From positions 1 to 63,869 of the forward strand of contig NZ_JADQAI010000012.1 in assembly GCF_022129235.1 (NCBI RefSeq): 63,869 nucleotides of DNA, read 5' to 3'. Position 1 is the stretch's first letter, and the number at the start of each line of letters is the position of its first letter. This stretch comes from Psychrobacter sp. Ps6 (lineage in GTDB: Bacteria; Pseudomonadota; Gammaproteobacteria; Pseudomonadales; Moraxellaceae). Shown one piece after another: positions 54,750 through 62,782 of the stretch. The notes under the pieces were generated by a model. That model was not told where the DNA came from. It saw only the letters and a list, made by a program, of their open reading frames with translations, and ran no database searches. The translations under genes and the position numbers were made by a program.

Positions 54750-55065
54750 TCAGGTAGCAATGCCTGACAGGATTAAATTATCATAATACCGCTTTTTAAA
54801 CTCAAAAGGTGAGACATAGTCACTTACATTATGTAGTCGGGCTTTATCAGACGTGAGAAGCGTTAAAAATTAATTCATTATCGATTTAGCGTTACGCCGC
54901 AACTATTATGATGACTCACATCTTTGGGCTTGTTCTTGTCTGCTAGCGCTCGTTTTAGTGCTGCCATTGTTATCATAGCAGCGTTTATATTAAATGGATT
55001 CAGAGGTAAAAACTCACTGGGTCGGTTATCCAAAAGCATGGCTCGTCTGCCGATAATAATTGTTC
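54750..55065 (-). pseudogene. IS3-family transposase OrfB remnant
   Basis: Two degraded pieces on the minus strand resemble an IS3-type DDE transposase. The first, about 54878-55065, contains AAMITMAALKRALADKNKPK followed by DVSHHNSCG, a decayed form of the IHHSDRG catalytic strand. It ends in stop codons. The second, 54750-54851, is the C-terminus (ARLHNVSDYVSPFEFKKRYY, then stop). The DNA between them in a working element is missing, so it cannot transpose. Positions near 54711-54751 (TGAACCGC..., GGTTTACTGGAGTCA) may be its terminal repeat. A 90-codon plus-strand ORF over this region is a shadow. Confidence 0.65.
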
Positions 55066-55093
55066 AAAAACACAGCCTAATTAGGAGCTGTGG

Positions 55094-55099
55094 TATAAT
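55094..55099 (+). promoter_or_regulatory. Predicted extended -10 of rsmA
   Basis: TATAAT has TGG directly upstream (TG at 55091-55092), 77 bases before the rsmA start. No good -35 is visible. Confidence 0.5.
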
Positions 55100-55176
55100 T
55101 TATCATTATAAAGCTAAAACATTGCTGCTATTACATTATCATCGCCCATTTCTCTTTTATACATTAAGACTCTTTT

Positions 55177-56049
55177 ATGTCCAAAACTTCATTTGATGCC
55201 CAAACCATTTCTAACAGTTTACGTACTGCCAAGCACCAGCCGCGTAAGCGCTTTGGTCAAAACTTCTTGCATGATACCAGCGTCATTCGCGAAATCGTTG
55301 AAAGTATTCGTCTAGAGCGCGATGACAATTTGATTGAGATTGGGCCTGGTATGGGCGCATTGACCGAGCCGTTATTAGCAGAAGTGGATGCGATGACAGT
55401 CGTAGAGTTAGATCGCGATTTGGCTGATAGCTTACGTATTCGTATTGGTGCCAATAGTCATCCAAACTTTGAGATTATCAAAGACAATGCCATGCACGTT
55501 GACTATCGTGACCTTTATAGCGAAGCGCGCGGTAAACTGCGCGTGGTGGGTAACTTACCATATAATATTTCAACGCCTATTTTGTTTCACTTGCTTAGCT
55601 ATGCGGATGTGATCCAAGACATGCACTTTATGCTACAAAAAGAAGTGGTTGAGCGTATTACGGCCGATGTTGGTAGCAAAACTTATGGTCGTCTGTCTGT
55701 CATCATGCAGTATTACTGTGATACAGATTATTTGCTGACTGTGCCTCGCGGGGCTTTTAATCCCCCGCCGAAAGTCACTAGTGCTGTTTTTCGACTGACA
55801 CCGCATATCGATAAACCGATAGTAGCAGAGGATGAAGAGTATTTTGCTATCGTGGTACGTGAGACCTTTAACCATCGTCGCAAGACGCTACGCGCTATCT
55901 TCAAAAAATCAACCTTGCTGCCGACGCTGAGTGAGGATGATTTCGCTGCTTGCGGTATCGATCCACAGGCACGTCCTGAAACCTTAAGCGTTACAGATTT
56001 TGTCAATCTAAGCAATCAGGCTCGTCATATAGACGTTTATTGTAAATAA
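55177..56049 (+). CDS. rsmA: 16S rRNA (adenine1518/1519-N6)-dimethyltransferase
   Basis: RsmA (KsgA) dimethylates two adenines near the 3' end of 16S rRNA during 30S maturation. [13 protein letters not shown] near residue 24, the SAM motif [15 protein letters not shown] near 53, the Asp/Glu pair in [12 protein letters not shown], and the catalytic [10 protein letters not shown] near 126 are all present. Length is 290 residues. apaH follows 37 bases downstream, a conserved pairing. Confidence 0.96.
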   Translation: MSKTSFDAQTISNSLRTAKHQPRKRFGQNFLHDTSVIREIVESIRLERDDNLIEIGPGMGALTEPLLAEVDAMTVVELDRDLADSLRIRIGANSHPNFEIIKDNAMHVDYRDLYSEARGKLRVVGNLPYNISTPILFHLLSYADVIQDMHFMLQKEVVERITADVGSKTYGRLSVIMQYYCDTDYLLTVPRGAFNPPPKVTSAVFRLTPHIDKPIVAEDEEYFAIVVRETFNHRRKTLRAIFKKSTLLPTLSEDDFAACGIDPQARPETLSVTDFVNLSNQARHIDVYCK

Positions 56050-56086
56050 TTACCAATTACTATTATATAAAAATCATAGAGGTATT

Positions 56087-56923
56087 ATGAGTTTTCGCCA
56101 TCAGTATGTCATTGGTGACCTACAAGGTTGCCACGCGGCTTATCTACAATTACTAGAGACATTGGATTTTGATCCTAATCAAGACAAGTTATGGTTTGCC
56201 GGTGATTTGGTAGCGCGTGGTGAGGACTCATTAAATACCTTGCGCGACGTCAAAGCATTGTGTGAGCAGGGCGCCGCAGCAACTGTGTTAGGCAATCATG
56301 ACATCAATTTAATTGCAGTCTGGCGCGGGGCTGCAAAACTCAAGAGCAAAGACAAGACTGCGCCAATTTTTGCAGCGGATGACTGTGATGAATTACTTGA
56401 GTGGTTACGCAGGCAGCCTATATTGGCGTATCCAGATGAGCATACGGTGCTGGTACATGCAGGGATTCCACCACATTGGAGTATTGAGGCAGCAGCAGCA
56501 TATGCCAAAGAGCTAGAATCGCAGCTGCAAGGTAGCTTAGAGCAGCTTGATGAATTGCTACCGAATTTGTATAGCAAAAAAGCCGATAAATGGCATGCAG
56601 GCATTGATGGCTTTACTAAGATGCGAGCGATTGCCAATTACTTTACTCGTATGCGCCTGTGTCAGCAGGATGGCTTGCTTGAGTTTGACTTTACAGCAGG
56701 GCTAGATGAGCCTATGCCAACCGATTTTTTACCATGGTTTGAGTGGCAAGTATCGCGCACGCGTAAGATACTATTTGGTCACTGGGCCGCACTGCAAGGC
56801 GAGATTGATTTACCACATGCGCGTGCACTCGATGGTGGGTGCGTATGGGGCAACTGTCTGTTGGCATATCGTCTCAGCGACGGCAAGGTAATAGCTTCAA
56901 GTGCACAGTGCCCGAGTTCATAA
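56087..56923 (+). CDS. apaH: Bis(5'-nucleosyl)-tetraphosphatase, symmetrical
   Basis: ApaH splits Ap4A into two ADP and also removes Np4 caps from RNA. The metallophosphatase motifs are YVIGDLQGCHAAYL (the usual GDxHG is GDLQG), AGDLVARGEDSLNTL (GDxxxRG), VLGNHDINLIAVW (GNHD), LVHAGIPPHW and, near the end, ILFGHWAALQGE with ALDGGCVWGNCLLAYRL. Length is 278 residues. It sits directly after rsmA as in E. coli. Confidence 0.95.
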   Translation: MSFRHQYVIGDLQGCHAAYLQLLETLDFDPNQDKLWFAGDLVARGEDSLNTLRDVKALCEQGAAATVLGNHDINLIAVWRGAAKLKSKDKTAPIFAADDCDELLEWLRRQPILAYPDEHTVLVHAGIPPHWSIEAAAAYAKELESQLQGSLEQLDELLPNLYSKKADKWHAGIDGFTKMRAIANYFTRMRLCQQDGLLEFDFTAGLDEPMPTDFLPWFEWQVSRTRKILFGHWAALQGEIDLPHARALDGGCVWGNCLLAYRLSDGKVIASSAQCPSS

Positions 56924-57015
56924 CGTGGGCTACGAATACCCGGACTACAAATACCTTAATATAAAAGCCTAAATAATCTTTTTAAATAGGTCCGCAAATG
57001 CCGTCTTTTTCAAGC

Positions 57016-57044
57016 GGGCTATTGATCAATTAATAGCCCTGTTT
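57016..57044 (+). terminator. Probable terminator after apaH
   Basis: GGGCTATT (57016-57023) pairs with AATAGCCC (57032-57039) and is followed by TGTTTT. It lies 93 bases after the apaH stop. Confidence 0.6.
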
Positions 57045-57123
57045 TGATGGTTCTACTGAGATATGCTCAAATGATTAACATTGAGTGATGCTCAAATGAT
57101 TAATAAGTCATCTAACTGAGTCA

Positions 57124-57759
57124 TCAAGGAATAACGTCGTACCTGAATAATAGGACAGCTGCGGTTGACGCGACCAGTAGCCCAAGAAATATAAATAGTA
57201 AGATATTATCTTGAGTTAACTTTTCTTCAAGCTCAGAGTAACCTAAGTCATCAAAGGTGATGTAGTTTGTGTCATGACTGATGTTAGAGTAGTCGAACTT
57301 CCTCACACATTCAATAAAATATTCAACAAACCAGTATGGCCAGTGTTCTGGTTTGAATGGTGAGATCTCTCCTAACTGAGCATGATCAGACAATCTATGC
57401 CAGTTACTGGCGCTTAAGTTAAGACTGTGCATACGCCAATCTTCAAAACGGCACTGACTGACCTGCTCAACAGCAACGACATCTACTTTTCTGTGATTCC
57501 TATCTTTAAATATTCTTTGCATAAGAGAAAATACAACGTCTTTTGCGCCTTCTAAGCATTGAAGGAAGCTTTTTTCATCATTGCATAGAAAACCTGCAAT
57601 TTTATTATTTTTATTATAGACATGCGAGTGTCTTTGGATATGCTCAAATACAGATCTATCGGTGGTATTAACTCTACTAACATAGATGAGTCTTACAAGG
57701 GAGGTTGATGCAACGTCCTTCATAGATTCTTCCAGTTTACTATGACTGGCTATATTCAT
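57124..57759 (-). CDS. BLUF-domain blue-light sensor with C-terminal membrane segment
   Basis: Residues 20-115 form a BLUF flavin-binding domain. Key residues line up with those known in AppA: Tyr26 (LVRLIYVSR), Asn49 (HVYNKNNKIAGFL), Gln67 (FLQCLEG) and Trp108/Met110 (FEDWRMHSL). A helical linker (120-185) follows, and the last 26 residues contain one membrane helix (ILLFIFLGLLVASTAAVLLF), so the sensor should sit at the inner membrane. There is no EAL, GGDEF or cyclase output domain, so the downstream partner is unknown. GAGGA lies 5 bases before ATG 57759. It is monocistronic. Confidence 0.9.
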   Translation of the reverse strand: MNIASHSKLEESMKDVASTSLVRLIYVSRVNTTDRSVFEHIQRHSHVYNKNNKIAGFLCNDEKSFLQCLEGAKDVVFSLMQRIFKDRNHRKVDVVAVEQVSQCRFEDWRMHSLNLSASNWHRLSDHAQLGEISPFKPEHWPYWFVEYFIECVRKFDYSNISHDTNYITFDDLGYSELEEKLTQDNILLFIFLGLLVASTAAVLLFRYDVIP

Positions 57760-57989
57760 TCTTGTCCTCTTTTAGTGATCTATCCCAATTTCTTATTGAG
57801 CCTGCTCCTCATTATTTTAGATGATTTTTGAATCCTAAGTTTGTTGAGCTGTGCGAGAGTTTTGCTTCTACGTCCATATTTTTAAGATTAAGGGGTAAAA
57901 GCTTTAGCTAAGTTGTGTGGGTGCTTTAGGTCTGATATCAAATGATTTTACAATAATTTACCAAGCACAAAGCCGCCCAAGCGAGCCCT

Positions 57990-60437
57990 TTAGTCAGGCA
58001 GCTTTGGCGGTTTTTTAGGTTTTGGTAAAGGAGTTTTGGCATCGCCAGTGGCCTTGTCATCAGCATCCGCATGATTTGACTCGTGACCAACAGTATCATC
58101 ATTATCGATGGTATTGAGCGTCTTGGTGACTTTGTCATATTGGATATCGTCAGTATAAGGCGTGCTATTTAGCTCTTCATCTGCCAGACCATCATCAAGA
58201 TTGACAACCTTCTTAGGAGAATTGTGAGGTTGGGTGTGATCGCCCTGTGGTTGACTGTCATAGTATATGTCTGTACTCGCTTCCGCGTTTTGCGCTACTG
58301 CTTGCTTAGACTCGGGTAATATTCTGACATCAGACAATCGGCGTACCACATAATTGCTTGGTATGGCTTTTCCATTTTTTTGTGCTGAAGTGTCATCAAA
58401 TATCATGTGACCTTGACTATCGATGCGTGCATATTTCATTGGCTTGTCGCGTGGCCAGAAAAAGTCAGAAGGATGGCTAATGATATGTCCAAACACTAGC
58501 TTTGTGAGACGACTCCATTCAAAGAAACGCACTTCTTTTGAACGTAAAGCAACAAATAACGCCAGCGAAAAACTGACTATTAAGTTGACCATACCAATAA
58601 GTGCCACACCCAATATAGAAATCAGAATGAGGCTCCAGCTGATGTCATCAGCAGATATATTGAACAATCCGTGTGCCAAGTTCGCTGAAGCAAAAGCAAT
58701 GTGGCGAATATCAATTGGTAAGCCGAATATGTAGCCGATGGTTGCTGTACTACCTAAGAAAACCCCGAACAAAAAGTTACCCATGATAGCGCCCAAGTTC
58801 GCTTCTATGAAGCCGCCTAAACGCTTAAGCCATGATGCAGGGAGTATATATTGTAGTAGTTTATGGCGTTGAATACGCGCACCTACTTTATTATAGACCG
58901 CTAAATTGTCGTAATAACCCGCGATCAAACCTGCTAAGAACAAATACACGCCAGCGATAGCAGCATGAGGAAGCGCTAATGAGTGAAATGGATCCAAGTC
59001 ATGTAGTAGATGACCTGCTTTTTCGGTACCAATCATCGGTGCGCCTGTATACTGTAACCAAGCAGAAGAGATGATAAGAGCAACGGGTATCGCTAACATA
59101 ACGTTACCCATGATAGCGATGAACTGAGTACGTAAAATGTCAACGACCAACTCTGATAGCTTATTCAACTGATGAGACTTCTTGCCAGAGCCTTCAGATA
59201 TAGTAGACGCAATAGCAGCAGCGGTCATCGCTGGCTGCTTGGTAGCGACCGTTCCTCGAATAACGTGGATGAACACAAAGCCCAAGCCATAAATCATACT
59301 GTTGATAAATGCACGTCCCATCGGTGCGAGCGCCAATTGGTACGCCAGTATTTTTATGGTGGCCATAAAGGCAATGACAAAACCGCCAATAGAGGCTTTT
59401 TTGAGCATTTTTTGATAGCCAGACTTATCGGTGCTGATATAGTGCTCACCCACGCGACTGGCGTTTTCAGTGACTTTACGTGATAGTAGTTTGGTATTGT
59501 TATCAATCAAGTGGCCAATACTATAACGTCGATTGGCAGTCGTAATCAGTGTTTGTATCAGCTCAATGACAGCGCGATCTCTTTTTTGATTGTCATCTGT
59601 GACCAGCTCTGTCAAGATACGCACCCGCTGTAAGCTCTGATCTAAGCGCAGCATCATATTGGTCAAGCGAATAGAGATACCTGTTTTATAGATACGTTTG
59701 CGGATAGTGGCAACGATATCTTCACACTGCTCAATCATGACCAGCAATGGTGCGGGATCAACGGCTTGCTCAGGGGTAATGTCGGTTAAGGTATCAAGCT
59801 CATGCGCTTGTCTGTATTGATTAACAAAGAGCACCGCTTCTTGGTTTTGAGCAACAAAAGAGGCAGAGTAGTTGAGCATCTGTGGATAAGCGTCCATTAA
59901 ATCAGGATGCAAGCCAAGACCACTGATACGATAAGATAAAATAATAATCGCGTTCAAAATGCTGTTTTTTGCCGTGGCAACCAAGTCTAGGTGTTTTTCT
60001 TCCACCCTCAGAAGCTGCACGAGTTCGTCCCATTTTTTTGTCTCAATATTGGCAAGCCAGCGCTCATCAGTGCGCTTATCAAACAAGTAACCAACCAGCT
60101 CAACAACTGAGTCGTCTTGAGGCAGTATCGGCAAAAACCGATGCCCGACCAATCGTCTTAAGCTATTGAAGAATCCTTGATCCGACATAATACCTGTATC
60201 GGTATATAGCGCGATTTGACGATATTGGATAATCAATTTTAGGACAAAGCTAGAGAGTCCGTCGCCATATTCTGGATGTTGATGCAGAATATCAATAAGG
60301 GATTGGATGTTTTCGTTAGCTAAAGCGGGTTCCTTGTCACTGACGCGTAACTCATCGATCAAGCGTTTGAGCATCGCCGGATCGGGCACATCACTTAGGG
60401 CTGTAATTTGTTGTAAAATGCGTTTTAATTCTGACAC
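57990..60437 (-). CDS. SpecificRecomb-family membrane protein ('site-specific recombinase' Gcr type)
   Basis: This 815-residue protein matches the family named after Neisseria Gcr. A soluble helical N-terminal half (1-330) is followed by several membrane helices: IGGFVIAFMATIKILAYQLA, IAIMGNVMLAIPVALIISSAWL, HAAIAGVYLFLAGLIAGYYD and IGYIFGLPIDIRHIAFASANLAHGLF. A C-terminal acidic, Pro/Lys-rich tail ends it. No tyrosine- or serine-recombinase active site is visible, so 'recombinase' is a historical label and the true function is unknown. It is not next to any invertible repeat I could find. Confidence 0.82.
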   Translation of the reverse strand: MSELKRILQQITALSDVPDPAMLKRLIDELRVSDKEPALANENIQSLIDILHQHPEYGDGLSSFVLKLIIQYRQIALYTDTGIMSDQGFFNSLRRLVGHRFLPILPQDDSVVELVGYLFDKRTDERWLANIETKKWDELVQLLRVEEKHLDLVATAKNSILNAIIILSYRISGLGLHPDLMDAYPQMLNYSASFVAQNQEAVLFVNQYRQAHELDTLTDITPEQAVDPAPLLVMIEQCEDIVATIRKRIYKTGISIRLTNMMLRLDQSLQRVRILTELVTDDNQKRDRAVIELIQTLITTANRRYSIGHLIDNNTKLLSRKVTENASRVGEHYISTDKSGYQKMLKKASIGGFVIAFMATIKILAYQLALAPMGRAFINSMIYGLGFVFIHVIRGTVATKQPAMTAAAIASTISEGSGKKSHQLNKLSELVVDILRTQFIAIMGNVMLAIPVALIISSAWLQYTGAPMIGTEKAGHLLHDLDPFHSLALPHAAIAGVYLFLAGLIAGYYDNLAVYNKVGARIQRHKLLQYILPASWLKRLGGFIEANLGAIMGNFLFGVFLGSTATIGYIFGLPIDIRHIAFASANLAHGLFNISADDISWSLILISILGVALIGMVNLIVSFSLALFVALRSKEVRFFEWSRLTKLVFGHIISHPSDFFWPRDKPMKYARIDSQGHMIFDDTSAQKNGKAIPSNYVVRRLSDVRILPESKQAVAQNAEASTDIYYDSQPQGDHTQPHNSPKKVVNLDDGLADEELNSTPYTDDIQYDKVTKTLNTIDNDDTVGHESNHADADDKATGDAKTPLPKPKKPPKLPD

Positions 60438-60628
60438 GTCGCACCCTTTATTGTGGTTGTTTCAATCGTTTTTATTATTTGCTAATGTGCATTGCATAGT
60501 AAGTCGTAATGATTTTTTAAGAACTTGGTAAAGTTATCATTTCATTTGAGCGACACTCTGTCTTGCATCATTTTAATCGTAACCACGCATGGATAGTGAA
60601 TTATTTTGTTAGCAGTTATTTTGACAAA

Positions 60629-60658
60629 AAAAAGGACAGCAACCAGACTGTCCTTTTT
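60629..60658 (-). terminator. Terminator after the acyl-CoA dehydrogenase
   Basis: A perfect 11-bp stem (60629-60639 with 60648-60658) has an 8-nt loop. Read on the minus strand it ends in a run of eight T. Confidence 0.85.
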
Positions 60659-60691
60659 ATTAGCATTTTATAAAATGATTACAATGCGCAT

Positions 60692-62476
60692 TTAGCTAGC
60701 AGGCACATCAAAATAGTCAAGATCAAAGTTCATCATCGGGTCACTACCAGCTTTGACCATTTGTGCATGAGCGTCAATACGTGGCAAGATACGACCAACA
60801 AAGTAATCTGCAAGCTTGGCTTTATTGGTATAAAAATCGCCTTCTTTGCCATCTGCTGCTTCTACCATCAACGCAAACATGTAGGAATAAGCGAGGTAGC
60901 CAAAGGCATGCATATAATCAACTGCACAGCCATTGATTTCGTTTTTGCGTTCGCCAATATTGTTCAGAACTGTTGTGGTGAGCTCTTCAATTGTATCCGC
61001 CGCATCTAAAGTGGCTTGTTTGATACCATGATCCGCTTGCATGTTATTGACGAAATCACGAATCTCACCCAAGAAATGCATGACATATTTGCCGTTATTT
61101 TTTGCCACTTTACGACCTAGTAAGTCAAGTGCCTGAATACCGTTGGTACCTTCATAAATCTGAGCAATACGCGTATCACGAACGATTTGCTCCATACCCC
61201 ATTCGCGGATATAGCCATGACCACCGAAGACTTGCTGGCAATCAACCGTTGCTTCTAGCGCTTTGTCAGTCAAGAATGCTTTAGCCACTGGCGTCAGTAG
61301 GGCAACACGAGCAGCGGCGGCTTTTGCTGATTCAGGATCGGTACTAAATTTTTCTTCGTCTAGATTTTTGGCGACATACATCGCAAAGCAACGTGAGGCT
61401 TCGGTATTGGCTTTGGCGTTCAATAGCATGCGACGGACATCGGCATGGTGAATGATGGCATCCGCAGGTTTTTCTGGGCTTTGTAATTGCGTATCGCTGC
61501 GGCCTTGGCCACGGTCGTTGGCGTATAGAGCCGCGTTCTGATAAGCAAGCTCAGAACCACCAAGACCTTGTAAACCCATGGTGACACGCTCATAGTTCAT
61601 CATAATGAACATTGATGATAGGCCGGTGTTTTCTTCGCCAACCATCCAACCTTTGGCATTGTCAAAGTTCATCACACAAGTGGCAGACGCTTTGATACCC
61701 ATTTTGTGCTCGATAGAGCCAACGGCTAATGTATTGCGCTCGCCCAAGCTACCATCTGTATTGACCAAGAATTTTGGTACAACAAACAGTGAGATGCCTT
61801 TTGAGCCTTCTGGGGCATTGGGAGTTTTTGCCAATACTAAATGAATGATATTGTCTGTGAGATCGTGCTCACCACCAGTAATAAAGATTTTGGTACCAGA
61901 GATATTATAGCTGCCATCATCGTTAGGCACGGCTTTGGTTTTGATGATACCCAAATCCGTACCCGCATGTGGCTCTGTCAAGCACATAGTACCAGACCAT
62001 TCACCACTGTACATTTTTTCTAAATAAGTCTGCTTTTGTTCTTCAGAGGCAGCTGCATTCAGACACAGTGTTGCACCGACGGTTAGGTTAGGGTATAGGG
62101 CAAACGATTGGTTGGCCGTAAAAACCATCTCTTCGGTGAGCATGGTAACCATTTTTGGGAAGCCTTGACCGCCGTATTCAGCGTTACCGCTTAAGCCAAC
62201 CCAGCCTGATTCAGCATACTGTTTGTACGCGTCTTTAAAGCCTGCTGGTGTGGTGACAACGCCGTCACCCTGAAAAGTTGCACCTTCTTCGTCGCCGCTA
62301 CGGTTGATAGGTAGTAGGATGTTTTTCGAAAGTTTTGCCATTTCTTCTAAAATCATATCAACCGTTTCCATGTCGACATGAGCTAAGTTTTCGTTATTTT
62401 GCCAAAATTGTGGCGCTTTAAATACATCATTTAACATAAAACGCATGTCATTAAGAGGGGCGTTATAAACAGCCAT
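60692..62476 (-). CDS. Acyl-CoA dehydrogenase with C-terminal extension domain
   Basis: The enzyme is of the roughly 600-residue FadE-like subclass that introduces the first double bond in fatty-acid beta-oxidation using FAD. It shows the AcdM signature MCLTEPHAGTDLG near residue 158, the middle domain ISGTKIFITGGEHDLTDNIIHLVLAK, IEHKMGIKASATCVMNFDNA, and catalytic-Glu region RDTRIAQIYEGTNGIQALDLLGRKV near 435, then the extra C-terminal helical domain. Length is 594 residues. ATG 62476 is chosen because AAAGGA lies 6 bases upstream, while the ATG two codons earlier would sit against it. It is similar throughout to the partial gene upstream. Confidence 0.92.
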   Translation of the reverse strand: MAVYNAPLNDMRFMLNDVFKAPQFWQNNENLAHVDMETVDMILEEMAKLSKNILLPINRSGDEEGATFQGDGVVTTPAGFKDAYKQYAESGWVGLSGNAEYGGQGFPKMVTMLTEEMVFTANQSFALYPNLTVGATLCLNAAASEEQKQTYLEKMYSGEWSGTMCLTEPHAGTDLGIIKTKAVPNDDGSYNISGTKIFITGGEHDLTDNIIHLVLAKTPNAPEGSKGISLFVVPKFLVNTDGSLGERNTLAVGSIEHKMGIKASATCVMNFDNAKGWMVGEENTGLSSMFIMMNYERVTMGLQGLGGSELAYQNAALYANDRGQGRSDTQLQSPEKPADAIIHHADVRRMLLNAKANTEASRCFAMYVAKNLDEEKFSTDPESAKAAAARVALLTPVAKAFLTDKALEATVDCQQVFGGHGYIREWGMEQIVRDTRIAQIYEGTNGIQALDLLGRKVAKNNGKYVMHFLGEIRDFVNNMQADHGIKQATLDAADTIEELTTTVLNNIGERKNEINGCAVDYMHAFGYLAYSYMFALMVEAADGKEGDFYTNKAKLADYFVGRILPRIDAHAQMVKAGSDPMMNFDLDYFDVPAS

Positions 62477-62720
62477 AAACATTCCTTTGGTTTAAATAGA
62501 TAAAATTGGAGTTGTTAAGATTATCAACTGTTCTCTTGATGTAACCTTAGCGATTCATATTCAAAGTTTAACAAATAAGCTTGTGCGCGGGTGTATTTCT
62601 TCGTGAATTGTGCGTGCACCAAAAGTTAGCAGCTGCTATTGCAGTGATTAAAGGTACTTTAAAACTTGTAGCTATCTATAAAGGAATGCTAATTAATATA
62701 TAAATATATCCATAAACCAA

Positions 62721-62750
62721 ATCGGCAACACACCGAAGTATGTTGCCGAT
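62721..62750 (-). terminator. Hairpin after the second acyl-CoA dehydrogenase
   Basis: A perfect 10-bp stem (62721-62730 with 62741-62750) has a 10-nt loop. The minus-strand T tract is weak. It lies 33 bases past the stop. Confidence 0.55.
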
Positions 62751-62782
62751 AAAATACAATATGAGTAGCGCTTAATGTTTAA

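Noticed and set aside
54924..55196. Plus-strand 90-codon ORF overlapping the rsmA start
   Set aside because: It is antisense to the IS3 transposase remnant, has no good ribosome-binding site and reads into rsmA.
57938..58138. 66-codon ORF at the end of the SpecificRecomb gene
   Set aside because: Shadow of the acidic C-terminal tail of that gene in another frame.
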